DNA from: JBDTMT01 sp033764095
GTDB lineage: Bacteria > Desulfobacterota > Binatia > HRBIN30 > CADEER01
DNA: 64,000 bases
Direction: 5' to 3'
NCBI GenBank assembly: GCA_033764095.1
Contig: JANRJF010000034.1
Span: 28,120-92,119 of the forward strand
The notes beneath the pieces are model-generated. The model was not told the DNA's origin. It searched no databases and saw nothing but the letters and a program-made list of their open reading frames with translations. Positions 43,840-52,320 of the stretch are shown piece after piece; the first letter of the stretch is position 1, and each line of letters opens with the position of its first letter. Both the position numbers and the translations under genes were made by a program.

Positions 43840-46800
43840 TCACACCTTCGCCTCCTTGCGGACCTGGAACAGTCCGAGCAGGTCGGTGGCCTTGGTGCCG
43901 ACGGTGGCCAGCGCGGTGAAGAACGCCACCCACGATCCGATCGCGTCAGGCCGCGCCAGGAACAGCACCACGGCAACCACGACGATGCCGGCAATCAGGG
44001 CGTCGCGCAGCCACGCCCGGTGGGCGCCGCCGGCTCGTTCCCAGCTGGCGATCACGCTGCGCGCCTCGGCGCGCAGCACGAAGCGGCGGAAGCTCTCGTT
44101 CATCGGTCGCACCGCCGTCCCGCGCCGCACCAGGCCGCGACGCATCAGGCGCCGCACCGCTGGCCAGGCGCGCGGGCTGACGAAGCCGTAGCGAGCCAGG
44201 TGATAGAGCGCCAGGCGTTCGTCGTCCTCCAGTGCGCACCACAGCGCCCGGTAGTATGGTTCCGACGCCGCGCCGACCGCCTCGACGAGCGCCTCGCGAT
44301 CCAGCCCGGCGACGTCGAGCCGCCCGCGCAGGTCGGCGGCGATGCCGCGCAGGCGCGGTGTGGCGCTGGTCTCGCGCGCCAGCGCGTCGTCGATCGGGCG
44401 CGGATCGGGCGTGGCGCCCGCCGGCGCGTCGACCGGCACGACGCGGAGCACCGACAGCGCGCGTGCAAAGCGCGCCTGCGCCTGACGTGTTGCCGGATCC
44501 GGCGCCGCCTCGCCGTCGGCGAAGTACGCCGCCGGGTCGAGCGCCGAAACGACGTCGACCGCGGCCGACTGGGCGAGCGCGCGCTCGAGCCAGGCGGCGA
44601 CCGCCGCCTGCCAGGCCGGCGCGGCGATGCAGCGCTCGAGATGGAGCAGCAGCACGGCGCGCTGCGGCGGTGGCGCTTCCCGCTGCAAGGCCTCGGCGTC
44701 GGCCAGGCGCTGCAGATCCACGCGGTAGGCGGTCTCGGTCGCGGCCGCGAGCGCCGCCGCATCCGGTGCGACGAACAGCCGGCCGCGCGACGGCTCGCTC
44801 GCCCCCGCGTCCGGCACCCCGTCCGGCAGGTGCAACCCGAACAGCCACACCGCCAGCCGGTGCAGCCCGAGCACCGCCGCGGCGAGCAGCACCACCAGCA
44901 ACGCGACGGCGACCGGCGCGGCGCCGCCTGACGGCAGCGCCAACCGATACACGGCGGTGCGCAGGCGCGACGCGGCGGCCGCGCGCCGATGCGGGTCGTC
45001 GACCCGGACCTCGACCGCGCCGTCTTCGGTGAGCGGCGCGTACCAGGAGTCGTCGCTGGCGCGTTCCCAGACGGCGTGGCGCAACTGGAGCGACTCTTCG
45101 CTGTAGACCGGCCACCGGGTGAGCAGCGCCGCCGTCAGGTGGCGGGCCATCAGCACACAGGTGTCGCTGTCACCCGCCTGCCCACACCATGCGACGGAGG
45201 GCGTCGCGGCGCGCGGCGGCGTCTCGACGGCCGTGGCGTCCGCGCGCTGCTCGACGGAGCCGAGGCGCATGCCGGGAAGGTCCCACCGGTGCTGGGCGAG
45301 ACTGGCGCGCGCGACGTCGTTGCCGTCAACGCCGCCGTACTGCGCGTCCACTTGCTCGTGATGCGCGGCCAGCAGGGCAGCGCCGCGCCAGCCGCCGCGG
45401 CGCGCCAGCGCCTCGGCCGACATCTGCGTCGCATCCCGCGTCAGCACCACCGCGGGCAGCACCGAGAGGGTGACGAGCGCCAGCGCGCCGATACCGGCAT
45501 AGGCATACTCGCTCCAGCGCGACGCGCCGCCGGGCCGCGAGCGCAGCGTCAGCAGCGACACGCCACCGGCGAGCCAGGCCAGACCGATCAGCGTCGTCAA
45601 GCCGCGCTGCGGGACGCTGATGGCGAGGGCGAGCCCGACGCACAGCAGCAGCGCGCTCCACAGCAACGCCAGGCGAGGCGGCGACCAGCACGCACGCGGG
45701 ATCAGGTACAAGGGGACGAGCAGCAACGTCGTCACGCCGCCGAGCAGCGCGGCGAGCAGCGCCGCCGGCGCCGCGAGCTGTTGCTGGGCCCCGACCTGCC
45801 AGGCGGCGAGCAGGGCGAGCACCAGCACACAGCTCAGGTAACGCGCGCCGGCGGCTCGGTCCGGCCACAACGCGCTCAGCGGATCGGCCGGCAACAGCGC
45901 CCGCACGCCCATGCCGACCAGCCCGTACAGCACGCCCCAGAGCAGGAATCCGATCCATCTGGTGATGCCGCTCTCGAGCGCCACCGTCCGCAGCATCTCC
46001 TTGTCGCGCGCGACGATCAGGGACCACGGCGTACCCGCCAGCGGCGCCACGTGCACGCGTTGCGCGCGGCCCTGGTAGTCGATGCTCAATCGGGCGGCGT
46101 GGCGCGCGAACACCGCAGCGCGCAGCTGCGGTGCGCCGTCGCTCTCGGCAAAGTAGTTCTCGAACAATCGCCGACCGGAGTCGGAGTGGAACAGGACGCG
46201 CCCGTCGTTCTCGACCACTGCGAAACTGGTGTCCGGCGGCAGGACCGGGTTCACCAGCGAGACCCAGTGCGGCACGATCGCGGCGACGCCGATCGGCGCT
46301 GCCGCGGCGCCGGTGGTCACCGGCGCCGCCATGATTGCCAGCGTCTCTCCGGTGTTGGGCGACGCCATCACGTTCAGTGTCACGGGCAACGCGCCAGGCG
46401 GCGTCGGCAGGACGCGCCCCTCCATGGCATCGCGGAAGAACTGCAATCGGCCGACGTTGATCATCGGTGTCGAGTTGGAGCGGATGGTCCACTTCTCGCG
46501 CTGCTGGCCGGTGCGATCGGCCAACATCAGCATCTCGAAATGCGGCGCCGCGCGCAGGGCCTGCAGCAGCGCCGCCTCGTCCGGCGGCGTCGCCACGTCG
46601 TCGGACACACACTCCTGGCGACCGAGCAGGCGACGGCACACGACGTACCCTTCGCTGAGCTTCGTGCCCTCACTGCGCGCCGCGTCGCGACGATGCGCGA
46701 TGAACGACTGCAGCGTCGCCCGGGCGGCGGCAAGCTCCTCGCCAACGTTGCGCTGCATCGCTGCCGCGACGCGCGCCGTCTCAGCGTCCGCTTGCGCGTC

Positions 46801-48021
46801 GAAGGCGCTGTAGGCGTACCAGGTGACGGCCAGGGTGGTGAGCAGCGCCGTCCCGGCCGCCAGCGACCCCAGCATGCCGAGCGCGGTGCCGAGGCGCAGG
46901 GCGTCGCGCGGCCCGAGCGTCATCCAGGTGAGGAACGGCGTCGCCAGCAGCACCAGCGTCAGGACCAACGGGACGCCCCCCATCGCGGCGAACGACACCG
47001 AGGTCTGCGCGCCCATGTCGTTGAGCGGCAGCAGCGCGCCGACCACCCAGCGCTCGTCCTGATTGGCGCCGTCGATCATCACCCGCACCGGTTGGGTCAG
47101 CAGCAGCATCTGCACGCCGTCGATCGGCAGCGTCGTCACGCCGGTGGCGCGGCCGAGATCGGCGACCCGGGGCAGGCGCGGGATTCCGCTCGATGCAGAC
47201 CCGCCGGCGGCCGCGGCATCGTCCGCGGTCGGCAGCGCCGCGATGCGCAGGCCGGTGCCCCCGCGTTCGTACAGAATGCGCCCGTCGGCGTCGCTGACGA
47301 AGACGGTCGTCCCGTCGAGCGGGCTACCGGCGATGGCGCTGCCGACCAGCGTCTCGAAATCGGCCGCCGCACACGCGTGCGCCGGGCTCCGTTCCGCCTC
47401 GCACTCCGGCGCTGCGTCCAACACCGCCAGCGGCTTGGGGGCGCAGACGACCAGGTCGCCGCTGACGCTGACGTCATCGCGACGCGTGCGGTACTGCGCG
47501 CCGACGCGGTCGGAGAGGCTCGTCTGCTGCGTCGGCGCCGGGCGCAGCAGCTTGTGCGTACAGGGTCTGGCCGCCGACGCCGTGCCGCAACGTTGCGGGT
47601 CGAGTCCGTCCGCCGCGGCTGGCGTCAGGCCGGGGATCAGCCTCAGCTTGCCATCCAGGACGCTGCGGAACCGGCATGACCGGGTGGCTGCGGCACCGTC
47701 GGGCGCCAGCCGCTGCCGCGAAGCGGCCCCCGCGGCCGGCAGGTTGGCCTGCTCGTTGTGCTGCTGCCCGACCTGGTTGCGTACGTCCTGCGCGTTGCCA
47801 GCCGCCTGCACGGCGTTCGCGAAGCCCTCCTGCAGCGCGCCGATGCTGCTTTCGGTCTTCTGCGCCACCACGCCGAGCGCGCGCAGGTAGTAGTCGAGCA
47901 GATACTGCTGGCGGAAGTGGACATGCAGGTAGAAGCCGCCGACCAGCAGGGCCAGGCCGGCGAGCAGCGGCGCGCCGAACAGCAGCAGCGAGCGGATCCG
48001 TCCAGCGGGCATCGAGCTCAT
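43840..48021 (-). CDS. Very large multi-pass membrane protein with tandem extracytoplasmic Cache-like sensor regions
   Basis: 1393 residues. Helix near 11-32, then an extracytoplasmic region (33-340) with a Cache-like pattern ('GTTVFVSDADGRILYERGG'), two helices (about 345-400), and a second extracytoplasmic region (about 405-685) that reads clearly as Cache: 'INVGRLQFFRDAMEGR', 'SPNTGETLAIMAAPV', 'SFAVVENDGRVLFHSDSGRR'. Several helices follow (690-850), then another soluble region, a helix near 1040, and a cytoplasmic domain (1090-1340) with 'RAVLLLHLERCIA' and a winged-helix-like stretch around 1280-1320, closing with two helices. No kinase, GGDEF or Walker A is visible. The patatin gene is 12 bases upstream. 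Role as a sensor is inference. Confidence 0.7.
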   Translation of the reverse strand: MSSMPAGRIRSLLLFGAPLLAGLALLVGGFYLHVHFRQQYLLDYYLRALGVVAQKTESSIGALQEGFANAVQAAGNAQDVRNQVGQQHNEQANLPAAGAASRQRLAPDGAAATRSCRFRSVLDGKLRLIPGLTPAAADGLDPQRCGTASAARPCTHKLLRPAPTQQTSLSDRVGAQYRTRRDDVSVSGDLVVCAPKPLAVLDAAPECEAERSPAHACAAADFETLVGSAIAGSPLDGTTVFVSDADGRILYERGGTGLRIAALPTADDAAAAGGSASSGIPRLPRVADLGRATGVTTLPIDGVQMLLLTQPVRVMIDGANQDERWVVGALLPLNDMGAQTSVSFAAMGGVPLVLTLVLLATPFLTWMTLGPRDALRLGTALGMLGSLAAGTALLTTLAVTWYAYSAFDAQADAETARVAAAMQRNVGEELAAARATLQSFIAHRRDAARSEGTKLSEGYVVCRRLLGRQECVSDDVATPPDEAALLQALRAAPHFEMLMLADRTGQQREKWTIRSNSTPMINVGRLQFFRDAMEGRVLPTPPGALPVTLNVMASPNTGETLAIMAAPVTTGAAAAPIGVAAIVPHWVSLVNPVLPPDTSFAVVENDGRVLFHSDSGRRLFENYFAESDGAPQLRAAVFARHAARLSIDYQGRAQRVHVAPLAGTPWSLIVARDKEMLRTVALESGITRWIGFLLWGVLYGLVGMGVRALLPADPLSALWPDRAAGARYLSCVLVLALLAAWQVGAQQQLAAPAALLAALLGGVTTLLLVPLYLIPRACWSPPRLALLWSALLLCVGLALAISVPQRGLTTLIGLAWLAGGVSLLTLRSRPGGASRWSEYAYAGIGALALVTLSVLPAVVLTRDATQMSAEALARRGGWRGAALLAAHHEQVDAQYGGVDGNDVARASLAQHRWDLPGMRLGSVEQRADATAVETPPRAATPSVAWCGQAGDSDTCVLMARHLTAALLTRWPVYSEESLQLRHAVWERASDDSWYAPLTEDGAVEVRVDDPHRRAAAASRLRTAVYRLALPSGGAAPVAVALLVVLLAAAVLGLHRLAVWLFGLHLPDGVPDAGASEPSRGRLFVAPDAAALAAATETAYRVDLQRLADAEALQREAPPPQRAVLLLHLERCIAAPAWQAAVAAWLERALAQSAAVDVVSALDPAAYFADGEAAPDPATRQAQARFARALSVLRVVPVDAPAGATPDPRPIDDALARETSATPRLRGIAADLRGRLDVAGLDREALVEAVGAASEPYYRALWCALEDDERLALYHLARYGFVSPRAWPAVRRLMRRGLVRRGTAVRPMNESFRRFVLRAEARSVIASWERAGGAHRAWLRDALIAGIVVVAVVLFLARPDAIGSWVAFFTALATVGTKATDLLGLFQVRKEAKV

Positions 48022-48033
48022 TGGCGGCCTCCG

Positions 48034-49839
48034 TCAGGCAGCGACGTCGACGTCGGTGGGGTCGTTGACCGGCGTCCACGCGCGCGCGCCGCTGCGCATG
48101 CGCCAGGCCGTGCAGGTGCGCAGATGGACGGCGACGGCGGCGCTGAAGGCGATGGCCAGCGGCAGGCCGAGCGCCCGCACACGAGCCGAGCGCAGCCGGC
48201 CTTCGAGCCGCCGCCACCCGCACGCACGGGCGGCGGGAATGGCGAGCGACACGACCGCGTACAGCGTGGCGAGGGCGAACAACAGGTCGCGCAGGCCCCA
48301 GCTCGCCCCCACGACCACGACCAGCAGCGCCGCCGCGAGGGCGAGGCGCACGGCCGTGCGCTGCGACCAGGCGAGACGCGGCTCGGTGTGCAGGCTCTTG
48401 CCGACCAGTCGATGTGCGACGCGCAGGTGGCAGCCGAGCGCGTCGGCTCCGAGCGGCGCGCCGAGCGGCGCGCGCATGTCGAGGAAGCACCAGCCGAGTG
48501 ATGCGTCGAGCGGCGGCGCGTCGGACCCACGCAATGCCGCGCCGAGCGTGGCTGGGATGGCGTGCTGCGCGATCAGGTAGCCGTCCGCGATCAGGGCACG
48601 CGCCTCGACGCCGCTGAAGGCGTCGAGGTCGGTGCGCACGCCGGCCAGCGCCTCCTGCACGTGGCGATCGACGCCGTACGCGGTCCGCCCGCCAGTGTCG
48701 GTCACCTGCGCCGGCTTGTCGGCACCGCCGCGCCAGGTGATCTCGCGCTGCAGCAGATCCTCCTTCAAATGCAGGAAGACCAGCTGGCGCACGCTGCCGC
48801 AGCGCTCCAGCAGGTGGGCGACCGCGTACTGCTCCTCGCGCACCCGATCCATCAGCGCGTCGTTGCTGCGCTGCACGACGCCGAACAGACGCGTCGGCGC
48901 ATCCGCGCTGTCGGCCATCTGGCCGCTGGCGTCGCTGACCAGCAGATGCGTGCACGGATGCGAGGGATCGAGCAGCGCCTCGATGCCCTGGTTGTCGTGC
49001 ACCCCGCCATCGACCAGCTGCGGCGTCAGCTCGTCGGCGCCGTCCTGGTACAGCTCGGTCAGCGCCAGCGGCGGAAAGATGCCGGGCACCGCCGCCGAGG
49101 CGGCAACGGCGACGCCGAGCGGCAGGCGGCGATACTTGTCGGTGGGCGCCAGGCTGTCGTAGCAGGCGCGCCGCAGGCGCAGATTGCAGTCGATGTTGTC
49201 GTGATGCGCCAGCGCTTCCGGCTCGCCGAGCCAGGTGGCGGTGAATTGGAAGCTGTGGCCGGTGTTGAGGGTCGTCGCGTTGATGACCAGCACCGGGATC
49301 TTGTTGCGACGCCGGTCGTTGGGCGTGCGGCCGTGCGTCTCCGGCTCGAAGGGGTGGAAGCCGGCCGGCTCCCCGACCGGCTGGATGGTGAGCCGCGGCA
49401 GCTCGACACGCTGCCCCGGCGCGACGCCGGCGACCGTGGCGTAGAGGTACTCCTCGTACAGCTCGGCCATGCGGTCGCTGCGCGAGTACTTGCGGTCGTG
49501 GAACATGCGCCAGTTGGCGCGCCAGTCGGCGAAGGCGCGCATGCGCAGGTTGGCACCGACCGCGGCGGTGAAGTCGCGCGCCAGCTCGTCGACCACTCCG
49601 ACATAGTCGGCGCGGGTGATCGCCGCGTCGGCCTTCGCCTGCAGCAGCCGCCGCACGTGCAGGTAGTAGAGCGCGCCGACGATCGAGCCGCCCGAGACGG
49701 TGGAGAGCACCTGCACCTCGCGCAGCAGGTCGAGCTCGGCGAGCCGCGCCAGGACGCCGATGTGGAACAGCGAGGCGCGGAAGCCGCCGCCGGACAGCGC
49801 CAGGCCGAGACGTGCGGGTCGCTGCGGTTGATCGGACAT
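48034..49839 (-). CDS. Patatin-like phospholipase with C-terminal membrane segments
   Basis: 601 residues. Patatin/cPLA2-type catalytic fold: oxyanion 'LALSGGGFRASLFHIG' (16-19), nucleophile Ser in 'STVSGGSIVGALYY' (S49) and catalytic Asp in 'LVDGGVHDNQGIE' (about 275). All active-site features look intact, so it should hydrolyse acyl esters of phospholipids. The C-terminal third has hydrophobic segments (about 497-530 and 560-580), suggesting it is tethered to the inner membrane. ATG 49839 has a perfect AGGAGGTG Shine-Dalgarno (a GTG two codons upstream is also in frame). Operon with the large membrane protein 12 bases downstream; this pairing suggests a signal-controlled lipase. Confidence 0.86.
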   Translation of the reverse strand: MSDQPQRPARLGLALSGGGFRASLFHIGVLARLAELDLLREVQVLSTVSGGSIVGALYYLHVRRLLQAKADAAITRADYVGVVDELARDFTAAVGANLRMRAFADWRANWRMFHDRKYSRSDRMAELYEEYLYATVAGVAPGQRVELPRLTIQPVGEPAGFHPFEPETHGRTPNDRRRNKIPVLVINATTLNTGHSFQFTATWLGEPEALAHHDNIDCNLRLRRACYDSLAPTDKYRRLPLGVAVAASAAVPGIFPPLALTELYQDGADELTPQLVDGGVHDNQGIEALLDPSHPCTHLLVSDASGQMADSADAPTRLFGVVQRSNDALMDRVREEQYAVAHLLERCGSVRQLVFLHLKEDLLQREITWRGGADKPAQVTDTGGRTAYGVDRHVQEALAGVRTDLDAFSGVEARALIADGYLIAQHAIPATLGAALRGSDAPPLDASLGWCFLDMRAPLGAPLGADALGCHLRVAHRLVGKSLHTEPRLAWSQRTAVRLALAAALLVVVVGASWGLRDLLFALATLYAVVSLAIPAARACGWRRLEGRLRSARVRALGLPLAIAFSAAVAVHLRTCTAWRMRSGARAWTPVNDPTDVDVAA

Positions 49840-50009
49840 GGCCACCTCCTGTCGCGGGTTCGCGTCGAGCCGCGCGGTTCGCGACGAACCGACGACCCGC
49901 CGCTACTACGCGCCGGCGGCGGCCGACATTCGGACTTTCCCGCTCAGGGATATCCCCCACGCCCTCGCCGGCCGGTTGACGCGCGGCGGCAGGACTCTAA
50001 GCTCCGCGC

Positions 50010-50591
50010 ATGCCTGCCGATCCGATTGCCCGCTTCCGCCGCTGGTACGCCGCCGCCACCCGCCATGCGCAGATCGCCCAGCCCGAGGCGATGACGCTGG
50101 CGACCGCCGACCGGCGCGGCCGGCCGGCGGCGCGCGTAGTGCTGCTCAAGGACGTCGGGCCGGACGGGTTCGTGTTCTACACCAACGCCGACAGCCGTAA
50201 GGGCCGCGAGCTGGCCGACAACCCGCGCGCCGCGCTGGTCTTCCACTGGCAGCCGCTCGGACGCCAGGTGCGCGTCGAAGGACGGGTGACGATGGTGAGC
50301 GCCGCCGAGGCCGACGCCTACTGGGCGAGCCGGCCGCGCGAGAGCCAGCTCGGCGGAGCCGCCTCCGACCAGAGCGCTCCGGTCGCCGGCCGCGCCGCAC
50401 TGCTGGCCCGCTGGCGGGCGCTGGCGCGCCGCTACCGCGACGCCGCCGTGCCGCGCCCGCCGCACTGGACCGGCTACCGGGTCGTCCCCGACGCCATCGA
50501 GTTCTGGACGCTGCGGCCGTACCGCCTGCACGACCGCGAGTTGTTCACCCGCACGCGCGGCGGCTGGACGCTGACCCGCCTGCAGCCGTAG
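50010..50591 (+). CDS. pdxH: Pyridoxamine 5'-phosphate oxidase
   Basis: 193 residues, FMN-dependent oxidase making pyridoxal 5'-phosphate from PNP or PMP. 'AMTLATADRRGRPAARVVLL', 'GFVFYTNADSRKGRELADN', 'LVFHWQPLGRQVRVEG', 'WASRPRESQLGGAASDQS' and the C-terminal signature 'IEFWTLRPYRLHDRELFTR' are diagnostic. The length is normal to slightly short, with the N-terminus beginning close to 'RFRRWYAAA'. The patatin gene diverges 170 bp away; no link between the two is evident. Confidence 0.94.
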   Translation: MPADPIARFRRWYAAATRHAQIAQPEAMTLATADRRGRPAARVVLLKDVGPDGFVFYTNADSRKGRELADNPRAALVFHWQPLGRQVRVEGRVTMVSAAEADAYWASRPRESQLGGAASDQSAPVAGRAALLARWRALARRYRDAAVPRPPHWTGYRVVPDAIEFWTLRPYRLHDRELFTRTRGGWTLTRLQP

Positions 50592-50755
50592 GCCGCCGCG
50601 TATCGCGCCACACCCACGGCGCGGCGTGGTGTCCCTTTGTGCGGTTGTGCCCAGGTTGTGCAGCAGGACGCGTCGGCGGCGCTGACCCGCCGCAACAGCC
50701 ACTGGGTCGCCGAGCTGGGGCTCACTCGCTGCGCGGCTTCGGGCGAGCGAGCGGA

Positions 50756-51874
50756 TCAGACTGCCGGGCGAGCCGCGGGCTGATCGCTGATTGCCGACGG
50801 CTGGCCCGGCCCGCACGGCAGGCGCACGGTGAACGTCGAGCCGACGCCGACCTCGCTGGCGACGTCGACCGCGCCGCCGTGCGCCGCGACCACCGAGCGG
50901 ACGATGAACAGGCCGAGGCCGCTGCCCTCGACCGCGCCGCTGGCGCGGCCGCGCCGGTACTTCTCGAAGATGAGCGGCAGCTCGTCGGCGGGGATGCCGG
51001 CGCCGGTGTCGCGCACCGCGATGGCGATCGCACTGCCGTCACAGCTGAGGCGCAGCTCGACGACGCCGCCGTCGGGCGAGAACTTGATTGCGTTGCTCAC
51101 CAGGTTGGTGAGCGCGCGCTCCAGGTAGGCGGCGTCGGCCGGGGCGTGCGGCAGGTCGGGCGGCGCGTTGACGCAGAGGCTGATCCCGCGCGACGAGGCC
51201 AGTGCGTCCTGGCGGCCGACCACCTCGCGCGCCAGCTCGGCGAGGCACACCGGACGGCGGTCGAGCGCCAGCGTGCCGCCCTCGATGCGCCCCAGCTCGA
51301 CGAAGTTGCACACCAGGTTGAGCGTGCTGGCGGCGTTGTCCTTGATGCGCTGCAGCAGCAGCCGCACGCCGGCGCTCAGCTCCGGCTCGTCGGCGATCAT
51401 GTCGGCGTAGTTGAAGATGACGTTGAGCGGGTTGCGGATGTCGTGGCTCAGCATCGAGCGGAAGAGATTGCGCTCGCGCACCAGGCGCTGGCGGTCCTGG
51501 TTGCGGCCGATGACGTGCGCCAGCTCGGCGAGGTGCGAGAGGTCGGCGCGCTTGACGACGTAGTCCCAGCCGCCGCGGCGAATCGCGTCGACGGCGACGG
51601 TGAGATCGTCGACGCCGGTAACGCAGATCACCGGCGTCTCCTCGCTGCGCGCGACGACGCGCTCCAGCACGGTGAGCCCGGGCAGGTCGGGTAGACCGAG
51701 ATCGAGCAGCACCACCGCGTCGAGGCCCGCCTCCAGCGCCAGCAGGCAGTCGCGCCCGGTGGCGACGCGCTCGACCGCGAAGCCCTCGCGGCGCAGGACG
51801 CGCTCGGTCAGCCGGGCGTGACCGTCGTCGTCCTCGACCACGAGGATGGTGCTGCTGACGCGGCTTTCGCTCAC
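50756..51874 (-). CDS. Receiver-histidine kinase hybrid
   Basis: 372 residues, cytoplasmic. N-terminal receiver 'ILVVEDDDGHARLTERVLRR' with phospho-acceptor Asp in 'LLDLGLPDLPG' (D58), then HisKA 'FRSMLSHDIRNPLNVIFNYA' (His about 145) and the ATPase domain 'LERALTNLVSNAIKFSPDGG', 'DTGAGIPADELPLIFEKY' and 'GSGLGLFIVRSVVAAHGG'. It is the last gene of a three-gene two-component operon; its ATG overlaps the stop of the receiver protein (ATGA). Such receiver-kinase forms take phosphate from, or return it to, the Rcp1-like receiver encoded just upstream. Input signal unknown. Confidence 0.93.
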   Translation of the reverse strand: MSESRVSSTILVVEDDDGHARLTERVLRREGFAVERVATGRDCLLALEAGLDAVVLLDLGLPDLPGLTVLERVVARSEETPVICVTGVDDLTVAVDAIRRGGWDYVVKRADLSHLAELAHVIGRNQDRQRLVRERNLFRSMLSHDIRNPLNVIFNYADMIADEPELSAGVRLLLQRIKDNAASTLNLVCNFVELGRIEGGTLALDRRPVCLAELAREVVGRQDALASSRGISLCVNAPPDLPHAPADAAYLERALTNLVSNAIKFSPDGGVVELRLSCDGSAIAIAVRDTGAGIPADELPLIFEKYRRGRASGAVEGSGLGLFIVRSVVAAHGGAVDVASEVGVGSTFTVRLPCGPGQPSAISDQPAARPAV

Positions 51875-52320
51875 GCCAACTCCGGCAACTCGACGATCTC
51901 CAGGAACATGCCGAGCCGCTCCAGCTTCTCGCCCAGCGAGGCGATGTTCACCGGCTTGGCGACATAGCCGCTGGCGCCCATGGCGTAGCAGCGGTCGATC
52001 TCGGCCTGGTTGTCGGTCGAGGTGAGCATGATGATCGGCAGCCGGCGCAGGCGCTCGTCGGACTTGATGCGCTCCAGCACTTCGATGCCGTCGACGCGCG
52101 GCAGGTTGATGTCGAGCAGCATCAGCTTCGGGCAGCCGAAGCGCTGGCGGTCGGCGAAGGCGCCGCCGTTGGTCAGGTAGTCGATCGCCTCCTGGCCGTC
52201 GACGACGCGGTCGATCGGGTTGATCAGGTTGACGCGGCGCAGGTTGCGCTCGATCAGCCGCGCGTGCCCGTCGTCGTCCTCGACCAGCAGGATCTTAATT
52301 GAGGGGCGTCCGTCCATCAT
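51871..52320 (-). CDS. CheY-like single-domain response regulator (Rcp1-like)
   Basis: 149 residues, receiver only. 'IKILLVEDDDGHARLIERNL' with the acidic pocket (E14, D15), phospho-acceptor D70 in 'LMLLDINLPRVDGIEVLERI', 'PIIMLTSTDN' (Thr switch) and 'GYVAKPVN' (Lys). The longer loop between beta2 and alpha2 (GGAFADRQRFGCPK) is the Rcp1-type feature of phosphotransfer receivers. It overlaps the upstream kinase by 26 bases and the downstream receiver-kinase by four, so translation is probably coupled. Confidence 0.94.
   Translation of the reverse strand: MMDGRPSIKILLVEDDDGHARLIERNLRRVNLINPIDRVVDGQEAIDYLTNGGAFADRQRFGCPKLMLLDINLPRVDGIEVLERIKSDERLRRLPIIMLTSTDNQAEIDRCYAMGASGYVAKPVNIASLGEKLERLGMFLEIVELPELA

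Noticed and set aside
44989..47679. 896-residue plus-strand open frame, very rich in Arg/Gln/His
   Set aside because: It lies opposite the 1393-residue membrane protein and has the composition of an antisense frame in high-GC DNA; no motif.
43840..48021. Walker A / histidine kinase / GGDEF output in the giant membrane protein
   Set aside because: I looked for GxxxxGK[ST], H-box and GGDEF patterns and saw none.
50592..50755. Possible hairpin around CCACACCCACGGCGCGGCGTGGTG after pdxH
   Set aside because: Stem is short and mismatched, with no T-run; not called as a terminator. Nothing else seen in this gap.
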